DNA of 40,840 bases. It comes from an uncultured PS1 clade bacterium (GTDB lineage Bacteria > Pseudomonadota > Alphaproteobacteria > MED-G09). Both the position numbers and the translations under genes were made by a program. Of this stretch, positions 32,869 to 40,434 are shown in pieces. The stretch lies in contig CACBCD010000008.1 in assembly GCA_902537725.1 (NCBI GenBank), forward strand, positions 1 through 40,840, in the 5' to 3' direction. Positions within the stretch are counted from its first letter, which is position 1, and every line of letters begins with the position of its first letter. Below the pieces are notes generated by a model, which worked only from the letters and a program-made list of their open reading frames with translations, did no database searches and had not been told where the DNA came from.

Positions 32869-33217
32869 TATAAGAAATTTGCCAATAGAGCCTTGTTCAT
32901 TTGATCCCCTCACAGGCTTTTATAGAAATGGATGTTGTGATACTGGTGATAATGATAGAGGTATCCACACTGTTTGCGTAATACTTACTGAGGAATTCTT
33001 AGTTTTCTCCAAAAGCGTTGGAAATGATTTATCAACACCAATGCCACAATATGACTTTCCAGGTCTATTACCAGGGCAAAAATGGTGCTTATGTGCTAAT
33101 AGATGGCTTGAAGCATATAACTCAGGAATGGCACCACCAATAATTGCAGAATCAACTAACATTAAAACGCTGGAAATAATTGATATTGATTTAATTAATC
33201 AATACACACTTAACTAA
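32846..33217 (+). CDS. DUF2237 family protein
   Basis: The 123-residue cytosolic protein is a clear DUF2237 member. It has CSFDPLTGFYRNGCCDTGDN, GIHTVCVILTEEFLVFSKSV, GNDLSTPMPQYDFPGLLPGQ and KWCLCANRWLEA. The conserved Cys, His and Asp residues hint at metal binding or an active site, but no function is established. It is read from within the remains of the cytochrome c gene and is followed by a 371-nt gap before proteorhodopsin. Confidence 0.9.
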   Translation: MSEKKQMNIRNLPIEPCSFDPLTGFYRNGCCDTGDNDRGIHTVCVILTEEFLVFSKSVGNDLSTPMPQYDFPGLLPGQKWCLCANRWLEAYNSGMAPPIIAESTNIKTLEIIDIDLINQYTLN

Positions 33218-33319
33218 AATTTTTAGAAAAATAAAAGATTAGTAAAAGAAAAAAAATTAAAATTATTAAAGGAAAAATAGAGTAAAAAATCTTTTTTATC
33301 ATATAGTTATACAAAAATC

Positions 33320-33430
33320 CTAATTTATAAATGCTTTAATTACAAAATCATAAATAACAATTTTAAATACCACAATTGTGAGTGATAAAATAAAAATAGT
33401 TAAAAGAATTTTTTCAATTAATTTAAACAT
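33320..33430 (-). CDS. Possible 36-aa single-helix membrane peptide
   Basis: The frame begins MFKLIEKILLTIFILSLTIV and ends KAFIN. It is a single hydrophobic helix with charged ends, preceded by AGGA about 10 nt from the ATG. Chance hydrophobic frames are common in DNA this AT-rich. Confidence 0.3.
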   Translation of the reverse strand: MFKLIEKILLTIFILSLTIVVFKIVIYDFVIKAFIN

Positions 33431-33529
33431 TTTTTTACTTTGTCCTAAACTACTAGCTATTAATACATCAAATTTATTAATTAAAATAAATAAGTCAAAA
33501 AAAAAGGTTTCTTTTTTTACATTTTTTCC

Positions 33530-33557
33530 TTGATATTTGTCTCTAAATTTATAGAGT
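33530..33557 (+). promoter_or_regulatory. Candidate promoter of proteorhodopsin
   Basis: TTGATA (33530-33535) and TAGAGT (33552-33557) are spaced 16 nt apart, a moderate sigma-70 match. It would give a 5' leader of about 25 nt that holds the strong GGGAGGT ribosome-binding site (33576-33582). Confidence 0.35.
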
Positions 33558-33588
33558 CTTAATTAAATATTAAGAGGGAGGTACATAA

Positions 33589-34278
33589 ATGTACAACATA
33601 GCATCTACCGACTACGTCGGTATTTCCTTTTGGCTCGTTTCTGCAGCAATGTTAGCTGCGACAGCTTTTTTCTTTTTAGAGAGGAGTTCTGTTAACGGTA
33701 AATGGAAAACATCATTAACTGTTGCTGGTTTAGTAACAGGTATAGCATTCTGGCATTATTTATATATGAGAGGAATGTGGATAGAAACAGGAACATCACC
33801 AACAGTTTATAGATACATTGATTGGTTGTTAACTGTTCCTCTCCAAGTTGTTGAGTTTTATCTTATTCTTGCAGCTGTAACAACAGTTAGAGGCGGTGTA
33901 TTTTTCAAATTATTAATTGGTTCACTTGTGATGCTTATAGCTGGTTACCTTGGTGAAGCTGGTCTTGCGCCTGTTCTTCCTGCCTTTGTAATTGGTTGTG
34001 CTGCTTGGCTATATATAATTTATGAAATCTTTGCAGGTGAAACATCTAAAATAAATGCTGCTAGTGGCAATGTAGCTTCTCAAACAGCATTTTCTGCAAT
34101 GAAATGGATTTTAACAGTTGGTTGGGTAATTTATCCAGTTGGATACTATCTTGGTTATTTAGGTAGCGGAGTTGACGCTAATAGCCTAAACCTTGTTTAT
34201 AATTTAGCTGATTTTGTTAATAAAATATTATTTGGTCTTGTAATTTTTGTTGCTGCATCGAGAGATTCAAACGCATAG
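33589..34278 (+). CDS. Proteorhodopsin, blue-absorbing type light-driven proton pump
   Basis: The 229-residue seven-helix protein uses retinal to pump protons out of the cell with light. The proton acceptor D78 and donor E89 lie in RYIDWLLTVPLQVVEFYLI, the counterion-pairing His H56 in FWHYLYMRG, and the retinal-binding Lys K212 in NLADFVNKILFG. The spectral-tuning residue is Q86 (position 105 in the SAR86 protein), where Gln gives blue absorption and Leu green. The D/E pair marks a proton pump rather than a sodium or chloride pump or a sensor. It lacks the N-terminal signal found in some relatives. A GGGAGGT ribosome-binding site and a 3' terminator frame it as a single gene. Carotenoid and Blh genes for retinal are not nearby. 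Confidence 0.98.
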   Translation: MYNIASTDYVGISFWLVSAAMLAATAFFFLERSSVNGKWKTSLTVAGLVTGIAFWHYLYMRGMWIETGTSPTVYRYIDWLLTVPLQVVEFYLILAAVTTVRGGVFFKLLIGSLVMLIAGYLGEAGLAPVLPAFVIGCAAWLYIIYEIFAGETSKINAASGNVASQTAFSAMKWILTVGWVIYPVGYYLGYLGSGVDANSLNLVYNLADFVNKILFGLVIFVAASRDSNA

Positions 34279-34300
34279 TTTCATTACTTAATAGTAAAGA

Positions 34301-34333
34301 AAAGGGCTTAATTAATTTTAAGCCCTTTTTTTA
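34301..34333 (+). terminator. Terminator of proteorhodopsin, probably bidirectional
   Basis: AAAGGGCTTAA (34301-34311) and TTAAGCCCTTT (34318-34328) form an 11-bp stem with a short AT loop, followed by a T run to 34333. The minus-strand copy has TTTTCTTT after the stem, so it could also stop the convergent small gene. Confidence 0.92.
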
Positions 34334-34336
34334 TAT

Positions 34337-34606
34337 CTAGTTAATTTTTATTTGCTTTTGAGAATATTTGAAACATATAATCATTTCATTGTAATCGGTT
34401 AACATATAAAAATTACCATTATATAAATAAGCTGTTCTTTCTAATGATTTAGAGGTTTTTAAACTAACTGCCTTACCTTGCTCTATCGCAAGTTGGCAGT
34501 TTTTTGTATCAGTTTCCTCATTTTTTGACCAAACTGCTTGATTCTCTTTTGCATGAACATAAAAAGGAATAAAAATAAGGACTATAGTTAAAAGAAAATT
34601 TCTCAT
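34337..34606 (-). CDS. Small exported hypothetical protein
   Basis: The 89-residue product has a signal peptide (about 1-19, cleavage after VHA). The mature part has two cysteines (NCQLAIEQGK and IICFKYS) that could form a disulfide. I do not recognise the family. ATG 34606 was chosen because it gives a proper signal peptide; the longer reading overlaps the MAPEG gene. It ends next to the proteorhodopsin terminator and starts just downstream of the MAPEG stop, so it is probably co-transcribed with it. Confidence 0.6.
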   Translation of the reverse strand: MRNFLLTIVLIFIPFYVHAKENQAVWSKNEETDTKNCQLAIEQGKAVSLKTSKSLERTAYLYNGNFYMLTDYNEMIICFKYSQKQIKIN

Positions 34607-34613
34607 TTTATAA

Positions 34614-34994
34614 CTATACCGCATGCTTAAATATTCTAATAGCCATATCAAATAAACATATTACTGATAAAAACCAGACAATTGTTCTAAGATAAGAAAT
34701 ACCTAAATAATACAAAACACAATAGATAACTCTTAAAACCAACCATACTGTTGCTGCCATAACAACATCGATATCAGAAATAATACTCAATATAGAAACT
34801 GGTATAAAAATAAATAAGCTTTCTTTTAAATTTTTAAGAGCCCTTATTCCCCTCTCTGATATAACAGGTCTTTTAACTTCTTCATCTCTACTCGACAAAT
34901 TGTATGATAATGGAACTTCCTTTAAGGCCAAAATCATTGGAAGTGGGAGCTGAATAAAATAAAATAACAATGTAAGTAAAATAATATCAATCAC
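34614..34994 (-). CDS. MAPEG-family membrane protein
   Basis: The 126-residue protein has four hydrophobic helices and the MAPEG signature SERGIRALKNLKESLFIFIP after helix 1. Eukaryotic relatives are glutathione-dependent enzymes, but bacterial members are mostly uncharacterised. It starts at GTG 34994 with a perfect AGGAGG 7-8 nt upstream. A small exported protein gene begins 7 nt after its stop on the same strand. Confidence 0.82.
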   Translation of the reverse strand: MIDIILLTLLFYFIQLPLPMILALKEVPLSYNLSSRDEEVKRPVISERGIRALKNLKESLFIFIPVSILSIISDIDVVMAATVWLVLRVIYCVLYYLGISYLRTIVWFLSVICLFDMAIRIFKHAV

Positions 34995-35148
34995 TTTTCT
35001 TCCTCCTTTAGATCATTAAAAAATTTATATTAAAAACTAATATGAGTCGTAAAAGAGTTATAAGTAATTATTAAAGTTATTAAAACTTAATAACTATCGA
35101 AATTATGAAGTATTTGTTAAAATTAAAATAAATAAATTATTTTAAACC

Positions 35149-35292
35149 TTAGCTTTTTATTTTTTTTCTTTTAATTCGAAGTCTATGCAATTTTGAATAT
35201 AGGTTGATATTTTTTTTATTAACAATATCCCTAATCTTCGCTCTTCTGAGTCTCGCTGACTCCGATTTAAGGATTCTCTCAGATCTGTTCAT
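35149..35292 (-). CDS. Possible small basic protein (47 aa)
   Basis: A minus-strand frame encodes a Lys/Arg-rich peptide starting MNRSERILKSESARLRRAKI and ending RLRIKRKKIKS. It has about 17 basic residues of 47. The first half of the DNA is clearly richer in G and C than the flanks, a sign of coding. No clear ribosome-binding site precedes the ATG. It could bind nucleic acid or ribosomes, which is inference from charge only. Confidence 0.45.
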   Translation of the reverse strand: MNRSERILKSESARLRRAKIRDIVNKKNINLYSKLHRLRIKRKKIKS

Positions 35293-35338
35293 AAAATAAA
35301 ATTTTATCGATTAATTATAAAAATTCAAGAAACAAATT

Positions 35339-35437
35339 TTAGTAAGCCTGGAAAAAACCAAACCATTTATATACAGCATTTAACATTGCAAATGCTGATG
35401 ATAATAAAATAAATAATAGAATACCTCGAAGCAACAT
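35339..35437 (-). CDS. Possible 32-aa membrane micropeptide
   Basis: A minus-strand frame reads MLLRGILLFILLSSAFAMLN and then AVYKWFGFFQAY: one hydrophobic helix and an aromatic tail. A strong GGAGGG lies 7 nt before the ATG, overlapping an upstream in-frame ATG, which argues for translation. The family is unknown. Confidence 0.5.
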   Translation of the reverse strand: MLLRGILLFILLSSAFAMLNAVYKWFGFFQAY

Positions 35438-35505
35438 TAATAATCCCTCCATAATTTATCTTATATTAATATTATATAAAATTAATTCAAATCTAAACTT
35501 TTAAT

Positions 35506-36861
35506 ATGATAAAAGATTTAATGAAAAAATTTATTAAGGAGTCAAAACATTTTTTAAAAATTGGAATCCCAATTTTTGGTTCTCAACTATCTTATATGAT
35601 AATGCATACCACTGACACAATTGTATCAGGACAATATGACTCAAAAGAATTAGCCGGTCTTGTTTTAGCAAATGCCTTTACCTTTCCTATTTACATGCTT
35701 TTTCAAGGAATAATGTTTGCAATTACTCCAATAGTTGCTCAATTATTTGGTTCCAGAGAATTTCAAAAAATTGGACAAAAAATGAGACAAATTTTTTGGG
35801 TAGCTATAATGAATGCCTTTTTGGTTTTCTTTATTTTTATTTTTTTTGGTAAAATCCTTCCTTATTTTCCTCTTGATAAAGAAATTTTAACAATTTCAAG
35901 CAACTATCTTCAGGCTGTATCAGTTGGAATGTTTTTTTATATAATGTTTAGATTTTTAAGTTCTTACAGTGAAGGGATGACATTAACGCTTCCCGTATTT
36001 TACGTAGTGCTTTTTGGAGCACTAATTAATATTCCGTTAGATATAATTTTTGCCTTCGGTTATTTTGGTGTCCCTGAAATGGGTAGTGCGGGATGTGGTT
36101 ATGCAACATCCATAATTTCAATGATTATGTTTTTTCTAATACTTAAAATAATATTATCTAATAAGCTTTACAAAAAAACAGAGCTTTTAAAAGAATTTGA
36201 TGGTCCTTCGTTGAGAGTAACTAAAGAAATTCTAAAATTAGGAATTCCAATTGGTATTGGAATATTTACTGAAATGAGTATGTTTTCAGGTGCTGCAATT
36301 ATTATTGGTCAACTTGGCGATAAAGTTTTGTCAGGTCATGCCATTGCTTTAAATATTGCGAGTATTGTCTTTATGTTGCCTTTAGCAATTGGTTTGGCTG
36401 GATCAACTAGAATTGGAAATCTTATTGGTGAAAATAGATTTACTGACGCAAAATTTTCTTCTTATACCGGTGTAACTTTATGTTTTATAGGTGCATTAAT
36501 TAATATGACTATGTTATTACTATTTAGAGATAAATTTGCATCTGTTTACTCAGAGGATCTAGAGGTTTTAAGTGTAGCAGTATCTCTATTGTTTTATGCA
36601 GCAATTTTTCAAATTCCTGATGGTATAGGAATGGGAAGCCTAGGAGCTCTGAGGGGGTATAAAGACACTTTTGCTCCTATGATTTTCTTAATAATATCCT
36701 ATTGGATTTTTGCAATTCCATTTGGTTATTTCCTAACAAATTATGGTATGGTAAACCCTCTAGGAGCTGAAGGAATGTGGATAAGCATGGTATTAGGGCT
36801 AATTATATTTTCAATATTTATTTTTAATAGATTAAGAACGGTATCTTCAAAGTATATATAA
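35506..36861 (+). CDS. MATE-family efflux transporter
   Basis: The 451-residue protein has twelve hydrophobic helices in two halves and the MATE layout. FLKIGIPIFGSQLSYMIMHT opens helix 1 and TDTIVSGQYDSKELAGLVLA follows. The second half starts at LKLGIPIGIGIFTEMSMFSG, near residue 246. MATE proteins exchange Na+ or H+ for cationic drugs, dyes or metabolites. The cargo is unknown. It is followed 12 nt later by the OYE-family gene, so the two form an operon, possibly for removing and reducing reactive compounds. Confidence 0.93.
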   Translation: MIKDLMKKFIKESKHFLKIGIPIFGSQLSYMIMHTTDTIVSGQYDSKELAGLVLANAFTFPIYMLFQGIMFAITPIVAQLFGSREFQKIGQKMRQIFWVAIMNAFLVFFIFIFFGKILPYFPLDKEILTISSNYLQAVSVGMFFYIMFRFLSSYSEGMTLTLPVFYVVLFGALINIPLDIIFAFGYFGVPEMGSAGCGYATSIISMIMFFLILKIILSNKLYKKTELLKEFDGPSLRVTKEILKLGIPIGIGIFTEMSMFSGAAIIIGQLGDKVLSGHAIALNIASIVFMLPLAIGLAGSTRIGNLIGENRFTDAKFSSYTGVTLCFIGALINMTMLLLFRDKFASVYSEDLEVLSVAVSLLFYAAIFQIPDGIGMGSLGALRGYKDTFAPMIFLIISYWIFAIPFGYFLTNYGMVNPLGAEGMWISMVLGLIIFSIFIFNRLRTVSSKYI

Positions 36862-36873
36862 ATAGGTAAAATT

Positions 36874-37962
36874 ATGAAAAAATTAAATGAAGCAATTAAA
36901 TTCCCTTGTGGTATTTCAATGAAAAATCCTTTTATGCTAGCCCCTTTAACAAATACGCAAAGTTTTGAGGATGGTTGCTTATCTGATGATGAATTTAATT
37001 GGCTTTTAATGAGAGCTAAAGGTGATTTTGGTATGACAATGTCTTGCGCATCGCATGTACAAGAGATTGGAAAAGGTTTTCCAGGTCAATTAGGAATTTT
37101 TGATGATATCCATATTGATGGCTTAAAAAGATTAACTGAAAATATTAAGTCTTTTAAAAGTTTAGCAGTTGCACAACTACATCATGCTGGAATGAGGTCA
37201 CCTGAAGATATTATTGGCGAAAGACCAGTTTGCCCCTCCTCCGATGATGAGACTAACTCAAGAGCTCTTACTTTAGATGAAGTAAAAAAACTTAGAGATG
37301 ATTTTATATCTGCTGCTTTTAGAGCTAAAAAATCTGGGTATGATGGTGTAGAGATCCATGGCGCTCATGGTTATATATTGTGCCAATTTTTAAGTTCTTC
37401 AATTAATAATAGAAAAGATGAATATGGGGGATCGTTAGAAAATAGATCCAGAATAATTTTTGAAATTATTGATGGTATTAGAAATGAATGTGGAAAAAGT
37501 TTTCTTTTAGGGGTTAGGCTCTCACCAGAGAGGTTTGGAATGGATCTTGAGGAGATCAAGACAGTTTGTAAACAATTGATTGAGACAAATAAAATAGATT
37601 TTTTAGATATTTCTTTGTGGGATTCATTTAAGTATCCTGCTGGTGAAAAGAACAACGATGATCCAAATAAAAAAACATTATTAGAACATTTTACAGAATT
37701 AGATTTTAAAGATGTTATGCTTACTGTTGCTGGAAATATTCGCACAGGCCAAGATGTTCAAAAAGTTATTAACTCTGGTGTAGATTTTGTTGCAATCGGT
37801 AGAGCCGCAATAGTTAATCATAATTTTCCAAGACTAGTAATTGATAACCCTGAATTTGAACCCTTAAACTTACCAGTATCAAAAAATCATTTAAGAAATG
37901 AAGGTGTCAGTGAAAAATTTATCGATTACCTAGGATTTTTTAAAGGCTTTGTGAAAGAATAA
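36874..37962 (+). CDS. Old yellow enzyme-family NADH:flavin oxidoreductase
   Basis: The 362-residue FMN enzyme is a TIM-barrel ene-reductase of the OYE family. It starts with KNPFMLAPLTNTQSFEDG. VAQLHHAGMRSP, GYDGVEIHGAHGYILCQFLS and NNRKDEYGGSLENRSRI carry the substrate- and FMN-binding residues. VDFVAIGRAAIVNHNFPRLV is the phosphate-binding end. No 4Fe-4S cysteine domain follows, so it is the short form. It would reduce activated C=C bonds using NAD(P)H. It is co-transcribed after the MATE exporter. Confidence 0.92.
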   Translation: MKKLNEAIKFPCGISMKNPFMLAPLTNTQSFEDGCLSDDEFNWLLMRAKGDFGMTMSCASHVQEIGKGFPGQLGIFDDIHIDGLKRLTENIKSFKSLAVAQLHHAGMRSPEDIIGERPVCPSSDDETNSRALTLDEVKKLRDDFISAAFRAKKSGYDGVEIHGAHGYILCQFLSSSINNRKDEYGGSLENRSRIIFEIIDGIRNECGKSFLLGVRLSPERFGMDLEEIKTVCKQLIETNKIDFLDISLWDSFKYPAGEKNNDDPNKKTLLEHFTELDFKDVMLTVAGNIRTGQDVQKVINSGVDFVAIGRAAIVNHNFPRLVIDNPEFEPLNLPVSKNHLRNEGVSEKFIDYLGFFKGFVKE

Positions 37963-38043
37963 AAATTATATTTAAATAACATATTGATCAAATCAAACGT
38001 TATAAAGATATAATTTCTTTTAATGTAAATTTTGAATTTTAAA

Positions 38044-38120
<77 letters not shown>

Positions 38121-38174
38121 ACAAATGATTTATATATTAAAAATTTAATTTAAAAAATATGTTCTTTTAAATTA

Positions 38175-38429
38175 CTATATACTATCTCCAATACCTTCTT
38201 TTTTATTTCTATAATACCCTCTCAAACCAATAATAGTATGAATAATATTTACTAATACAAAAGCGTATAAATCTAAAAAAATAAATAATATTGCTCCCGA
38301 TAAACGCCCAAGAGCTGTAACAATATATCCACTCAGACGTGTATTATGCTTAGTTGAACTCACAAGAGCAACTCCTAATAAACTAATAACAACTACAACC
38401 CATTGGCCGTACAAAACAAAATCATTCAT
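38175..38429 (-). CDS. Small three-helix membrane protein
   Basis: The 84-residue protein has three hydrophobic helices (about 7-24, 32-52 and 54-70). RLSGYIVTALGRLSGAILF lies in the middle, and a lysine-rich tail (YYRNKKEGIGDSI) follows. It looks like a small integral membrane protein of the type seen near transporters, but I do not recognise a family with certainty. A short AAGGTG precedes the ATG. It stands alone between tRNA-Pro(GGG) and a micro-ORF. Confidence 0.6.
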   Translation of the reverse strand: MNDFVLYGQWVVVVISLLGVALVSSTKHNTRLSGYIVTALGRLSGAILFIFLDLYAFVLVNIIHTIIGLRGYYRNKKEGIGDSI

Positions 38430-38572
38430 ATTTACACCTTTTAAAATTAGAAATTAGTCAATAAACATCGATTAGCCACCAAGGTGACAAAATAAAAAAT
38501 TTATTTCCTTAACAAATAAGGATATCATCAGTTTTAATTCTTATAAAAATAAAAATAATAACGGAGAATTTA

Positions 38573-38662
38573 ATGCAAAACGATTTTAAGTGGATTTTAG
38601 GAGTTCTTTTTTTTCTTTTTGGTCCAGCCTTCGCAATTATAATGCTTTATGTAAATTTTTGA
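38573..38662 (+). CDS. Possible 29-aa membrane micropeptide
   Basis: A plus-strand frame reads MQNDFKWILGVLFFLFGPAF then AIIMLYVNF: one hydrophobic helix. CGGAGA lies 6 nt before the ATG, a good ribosome-binding site, so it is one of the better micropeptide candidates here. Confidence 0.5.
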   Translation: MQNDFKWILGVLFFLFGPAFAIIMLYVNF

Positions 38663-38706
38663 ATAAGCTTATTTAATATTTTAGATATTTAAGTTAATTT
38701 ATATCA

Positions 38707-38910
38707 ATGAAGGAATACCCCAAAAGACCAAACCCTAAGACAGGTAAAAATTTTAAAAGGGGTGACTGGAATATTGCAAAAACAAAACGTTTTTTATTTT
38801 ATGAAGTAAAAAAATTGGGAAGAGATAAGAAACATGCTCTAGAAAAATGGGCTATACCAAAAATATATTACAAATATTTAAAAAATACTGAAAAACGCAA
38901 ATCAGTTTAG
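38707..38910 (+). CDS. Small basic hypothetical protein
   Basis: The 67-residue protein is strongly basic: EYPKRPNPKTGKNFKRGDWN at the start and LKNTEKRKSV at the end, with about 20 Lys/Arg. No domain is recognised. Its stop overlaps the convergent NTF2-like gene by 4 nt. No ribosome-binding site is obvious. Its charge fits a nucleic-acid-associated role, but that is a guess. Confidence 0.55.
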   Translation: MKEYPKRPNPKTGKNFKRGDWNIAKTKRFLFYEVKKLGRDKKHALEKWAIPKIYYKYLKNTEKRKSV

Positions 38911-39362
38911 GAGAAATTTTTTAGTGAAAAATGTTTATCAGGGATTAATTGTTTACTGTCGCCCCATAAAGAGTCATTTGCTAATGAGCTATCAAAAACC
39001 TCAATTAGACGAATAATTTTTCCTTCCTCTATTGTTAAAATATGTAAATATATCTGATTATAAGGTTTGCCACTCAATGCAATTCCATCATTTTGTGTCA
39101 TAGCTATTACTGTATCATTGAAAGAATTTATAATTTTAAAATCTTTGCAAAAAACTATTTCCTTAGGATTTACGCAAGAAAAAACAAGAGGAAGAACATC
39201 CTCCATAAATCTTTTTTTTCCTTTATAATGACCAGATAATACACCATTTTCCATTGGGACAATTAATTCAAACTCATTACTTAGTAAACTATCAATTACT
39301 TCAATCTCTCCATTGGAAATACTAGTATAAAATTTTTCTGTAATGTCTTTGATTTGGCTCAT
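38907..39362 (-). CDS. Cytosolic NTF2-like (SnoaL) protein
   Basis: The 151-residue protein has a SnoaL/NTF2 cone fold: KFYTSISNGEIEVIDSLL at the N-terminus, LIVPMENGVLSGHYKGKKRF in the middle, and EGKIIRLIEVFDS as the final strand pair. No signal peptide is present, unlike the neighbour. Family members include cyclases, isomerases and dehydratases; the substrate is unknown. It lies 21 nt after the exported NTF2-like gene in the same operon. Confidence 0.78.
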   Translation of the reverse strand: MSQIKDITEKFYTSISNGEIEVIDSLLSNEFELIVPMENGVLSGHYKGKKRFMEDVLPLVFSCVNPKEIVFCKDFKIINSFNDTVIAMTQNDGIALSGKPYNQIYLHILTIEEGKIIRLIEVFDSSLANDSLWGDSKQLIPDKHFSLKNFS

Positions 39363-39383
39363 ATGATTTAATTTATTAAAACT

Positions 39384-39884
39384 TTAATTTGAGCCAATAC
39401 TTGTCAAAGTATGTTTGATAATTTTCCATGAACCGTCTTTATTGACCATATGAGTATCGTAGTAACCCCATAAAGTAGTTTTTTCATTATCTTTATCTTT
39501 ATAGTAATGCGTAGCCTGAAGATCTGTTCTTGCCTTTGCAACACCATTTTCAAACTTTATTAATGGATTACCGAGCATGTGCTGCGTACTTCTATATTCA
39601 CTAATGGCCTGTTCAACATATTCAACCCAAGAGTCTATTCCACCAAAAGAAACTGGCTCGCCAGATCTAAAACTTGGATCATAAACAATATTAACCTCTA
39701 CATTGTCGTCAAAAATTGATCTAAAAAGATTATAATTTTTGGTATCAATTCCCTTTGCATAGTTATTCATTACATCGATAATTTCAAATTTATCATTTAC
39801 AGATAGATCACCCGCCATCGTATTCCCCATTGTTTGAGTTAAAAAAATTAATGTTAATAATATTTTTTTTATTGTTACAACCAT
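39384..39884 (-). CDS. Exported SnoaL-like protein
   Basis: The 166-residue protein has a signal peptide (about 1-24, cleavage after MAG) and a SnoaL-type NTF2 fold. Marked segments are IIDVMNNYAKGIDTKNYNLF, TQHMLGNPLIKF, and DGSWKIIKHTLTS at the end. It resembles bile-acid-dehydratase/scytalone-dehydratase-like members, so it may bind or dehydrate a hydrophobic ring compound in the periplasm. It forms a tandem pair with the cytosolic NTF2-like gene and is about 26 nt from YcgN, on the same strand. Confidence 0.78.
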   Translation of the reverse strand: MVVTIKKILLTLIFLTQTMGNTMAGDLSVNDKFEIIDVMNNYAKGIDTKNYNLFRSIFDDNVEVNIVYDPSFRSGEPVSFGGIDSWVEYVEQAISEYRSTQHMLGNPLIKFENGVAKARTDLQATHYYKDKDNEKTTLWGYYDTHMVNKDGSWKIIKHTLTSIGSN

Positions 39885-39910
39885 GAAAAACCTCTTAAGT
39901 AAAATTTAGA

Positions 39911-40324
39911 TCAAAAAAGACTACCATTATTATTAAACCAATCAAGAATATATTCATTAACATCTTTTATATCTTTTTCATTAACTGAATAATTTTTTAC
40001 CGACATACCTTCTTCATGAATTGTATTTTTATCACCAGTAATTAAATGATGCCACACCGGTAAATCATCATTATTAAATACCAGTCTATATGAGCATGTA
40101 TCAGGTAACCAACTTAATTCTTCAATGGTTTCAGGTGATAATTTTATACAATCACTTATATTTTTTTGACGATTTTTATAATCGGTACATGCGCAAGTAT
40201 TTTGATCTAAATACATACAGCTAACATTCGAAATTGAAATCTCTCCCGTATCAATATCCTCTAATTTATGAAGACAACATTTCCCGCAACCGTCGCATAA
40301 CGACTCCCATTCATTATCAGTCAT
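39911..40324 (-). CDS. YcgN-family cysteine-cluster protein (UPF0260)
   Basis: The 137-residue cytosolic protein has the UPF0260/YcgN pattern of conserved cysteines: CDGCGKCCLHKLED near residues 9-22, then VSCMYLD, TCACTDY and the WLPDTCSYRLV segment. Such CxxCxxxCC proteins belong to the YkgJ/YcgN group and likely bind zinc or an iron-sulfur cluster. Their role is not established. It leads the minus-strand run that continues into the two NTF2-like genes. Confidence 0.9.
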   Translation of the reverse strand: MTDNEWESLCDGCGKCCLHKLEDIDTGEISISNVSCMYLDQNTCACTDYKNRQKNISDCIKLSPETIEELSWLPDTCSYRLVFNNDDLPVWHHLITGDKNTIHEEGMSVKNYSVNEKDIKDVNEYILDWFNNNGSLF

Positions 40325-40434
40325 TTGTTTAAAAGTTTTATATTTCCAGAACTTATTTTTTTCTTATATAAATTAAATACAAAAGAGAATAACTCTTAAT
40401 AGACAATTAAAATCTTATTATTTAAATTTAAGTA

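Larger units (their letters stand above)
33218..33588. other. AT-rich gap upstream of proteorhodopsin
   Basis: This 371-nt stretch is very A/T-rich. It contains a possible minus-strand 36-residue hydrophobic frame (33320-33430) with a weak AGGA upstream and another even shorter one (33210-33302). No RNA gene or repeat is visible. The last 60 nt hold the probable proteorhodopsin promoter. Confidence 0.5.
34995..35505. other. Gap between MAPEG and MATE genes with micro-ORFs
   Basis: About 510 nt without a normal-size gene. It contains two minus-strand short frames listed separately: a 47-residue basic one at 35149-35292 and a 32-residue hydrophobic one at 35339-35437. The remainder is low-complexity A/T sequence in which I see no RNA gene. 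Confidence 0.6.

Noticed and set aside
33210-33302. 30-residue minus-strand hydrophobic frame
   Set aside because: No ribosome-binding site, overlaps the DUF2237 end, and is rich in Phe/Ile/Leu as expected from A/T noise.
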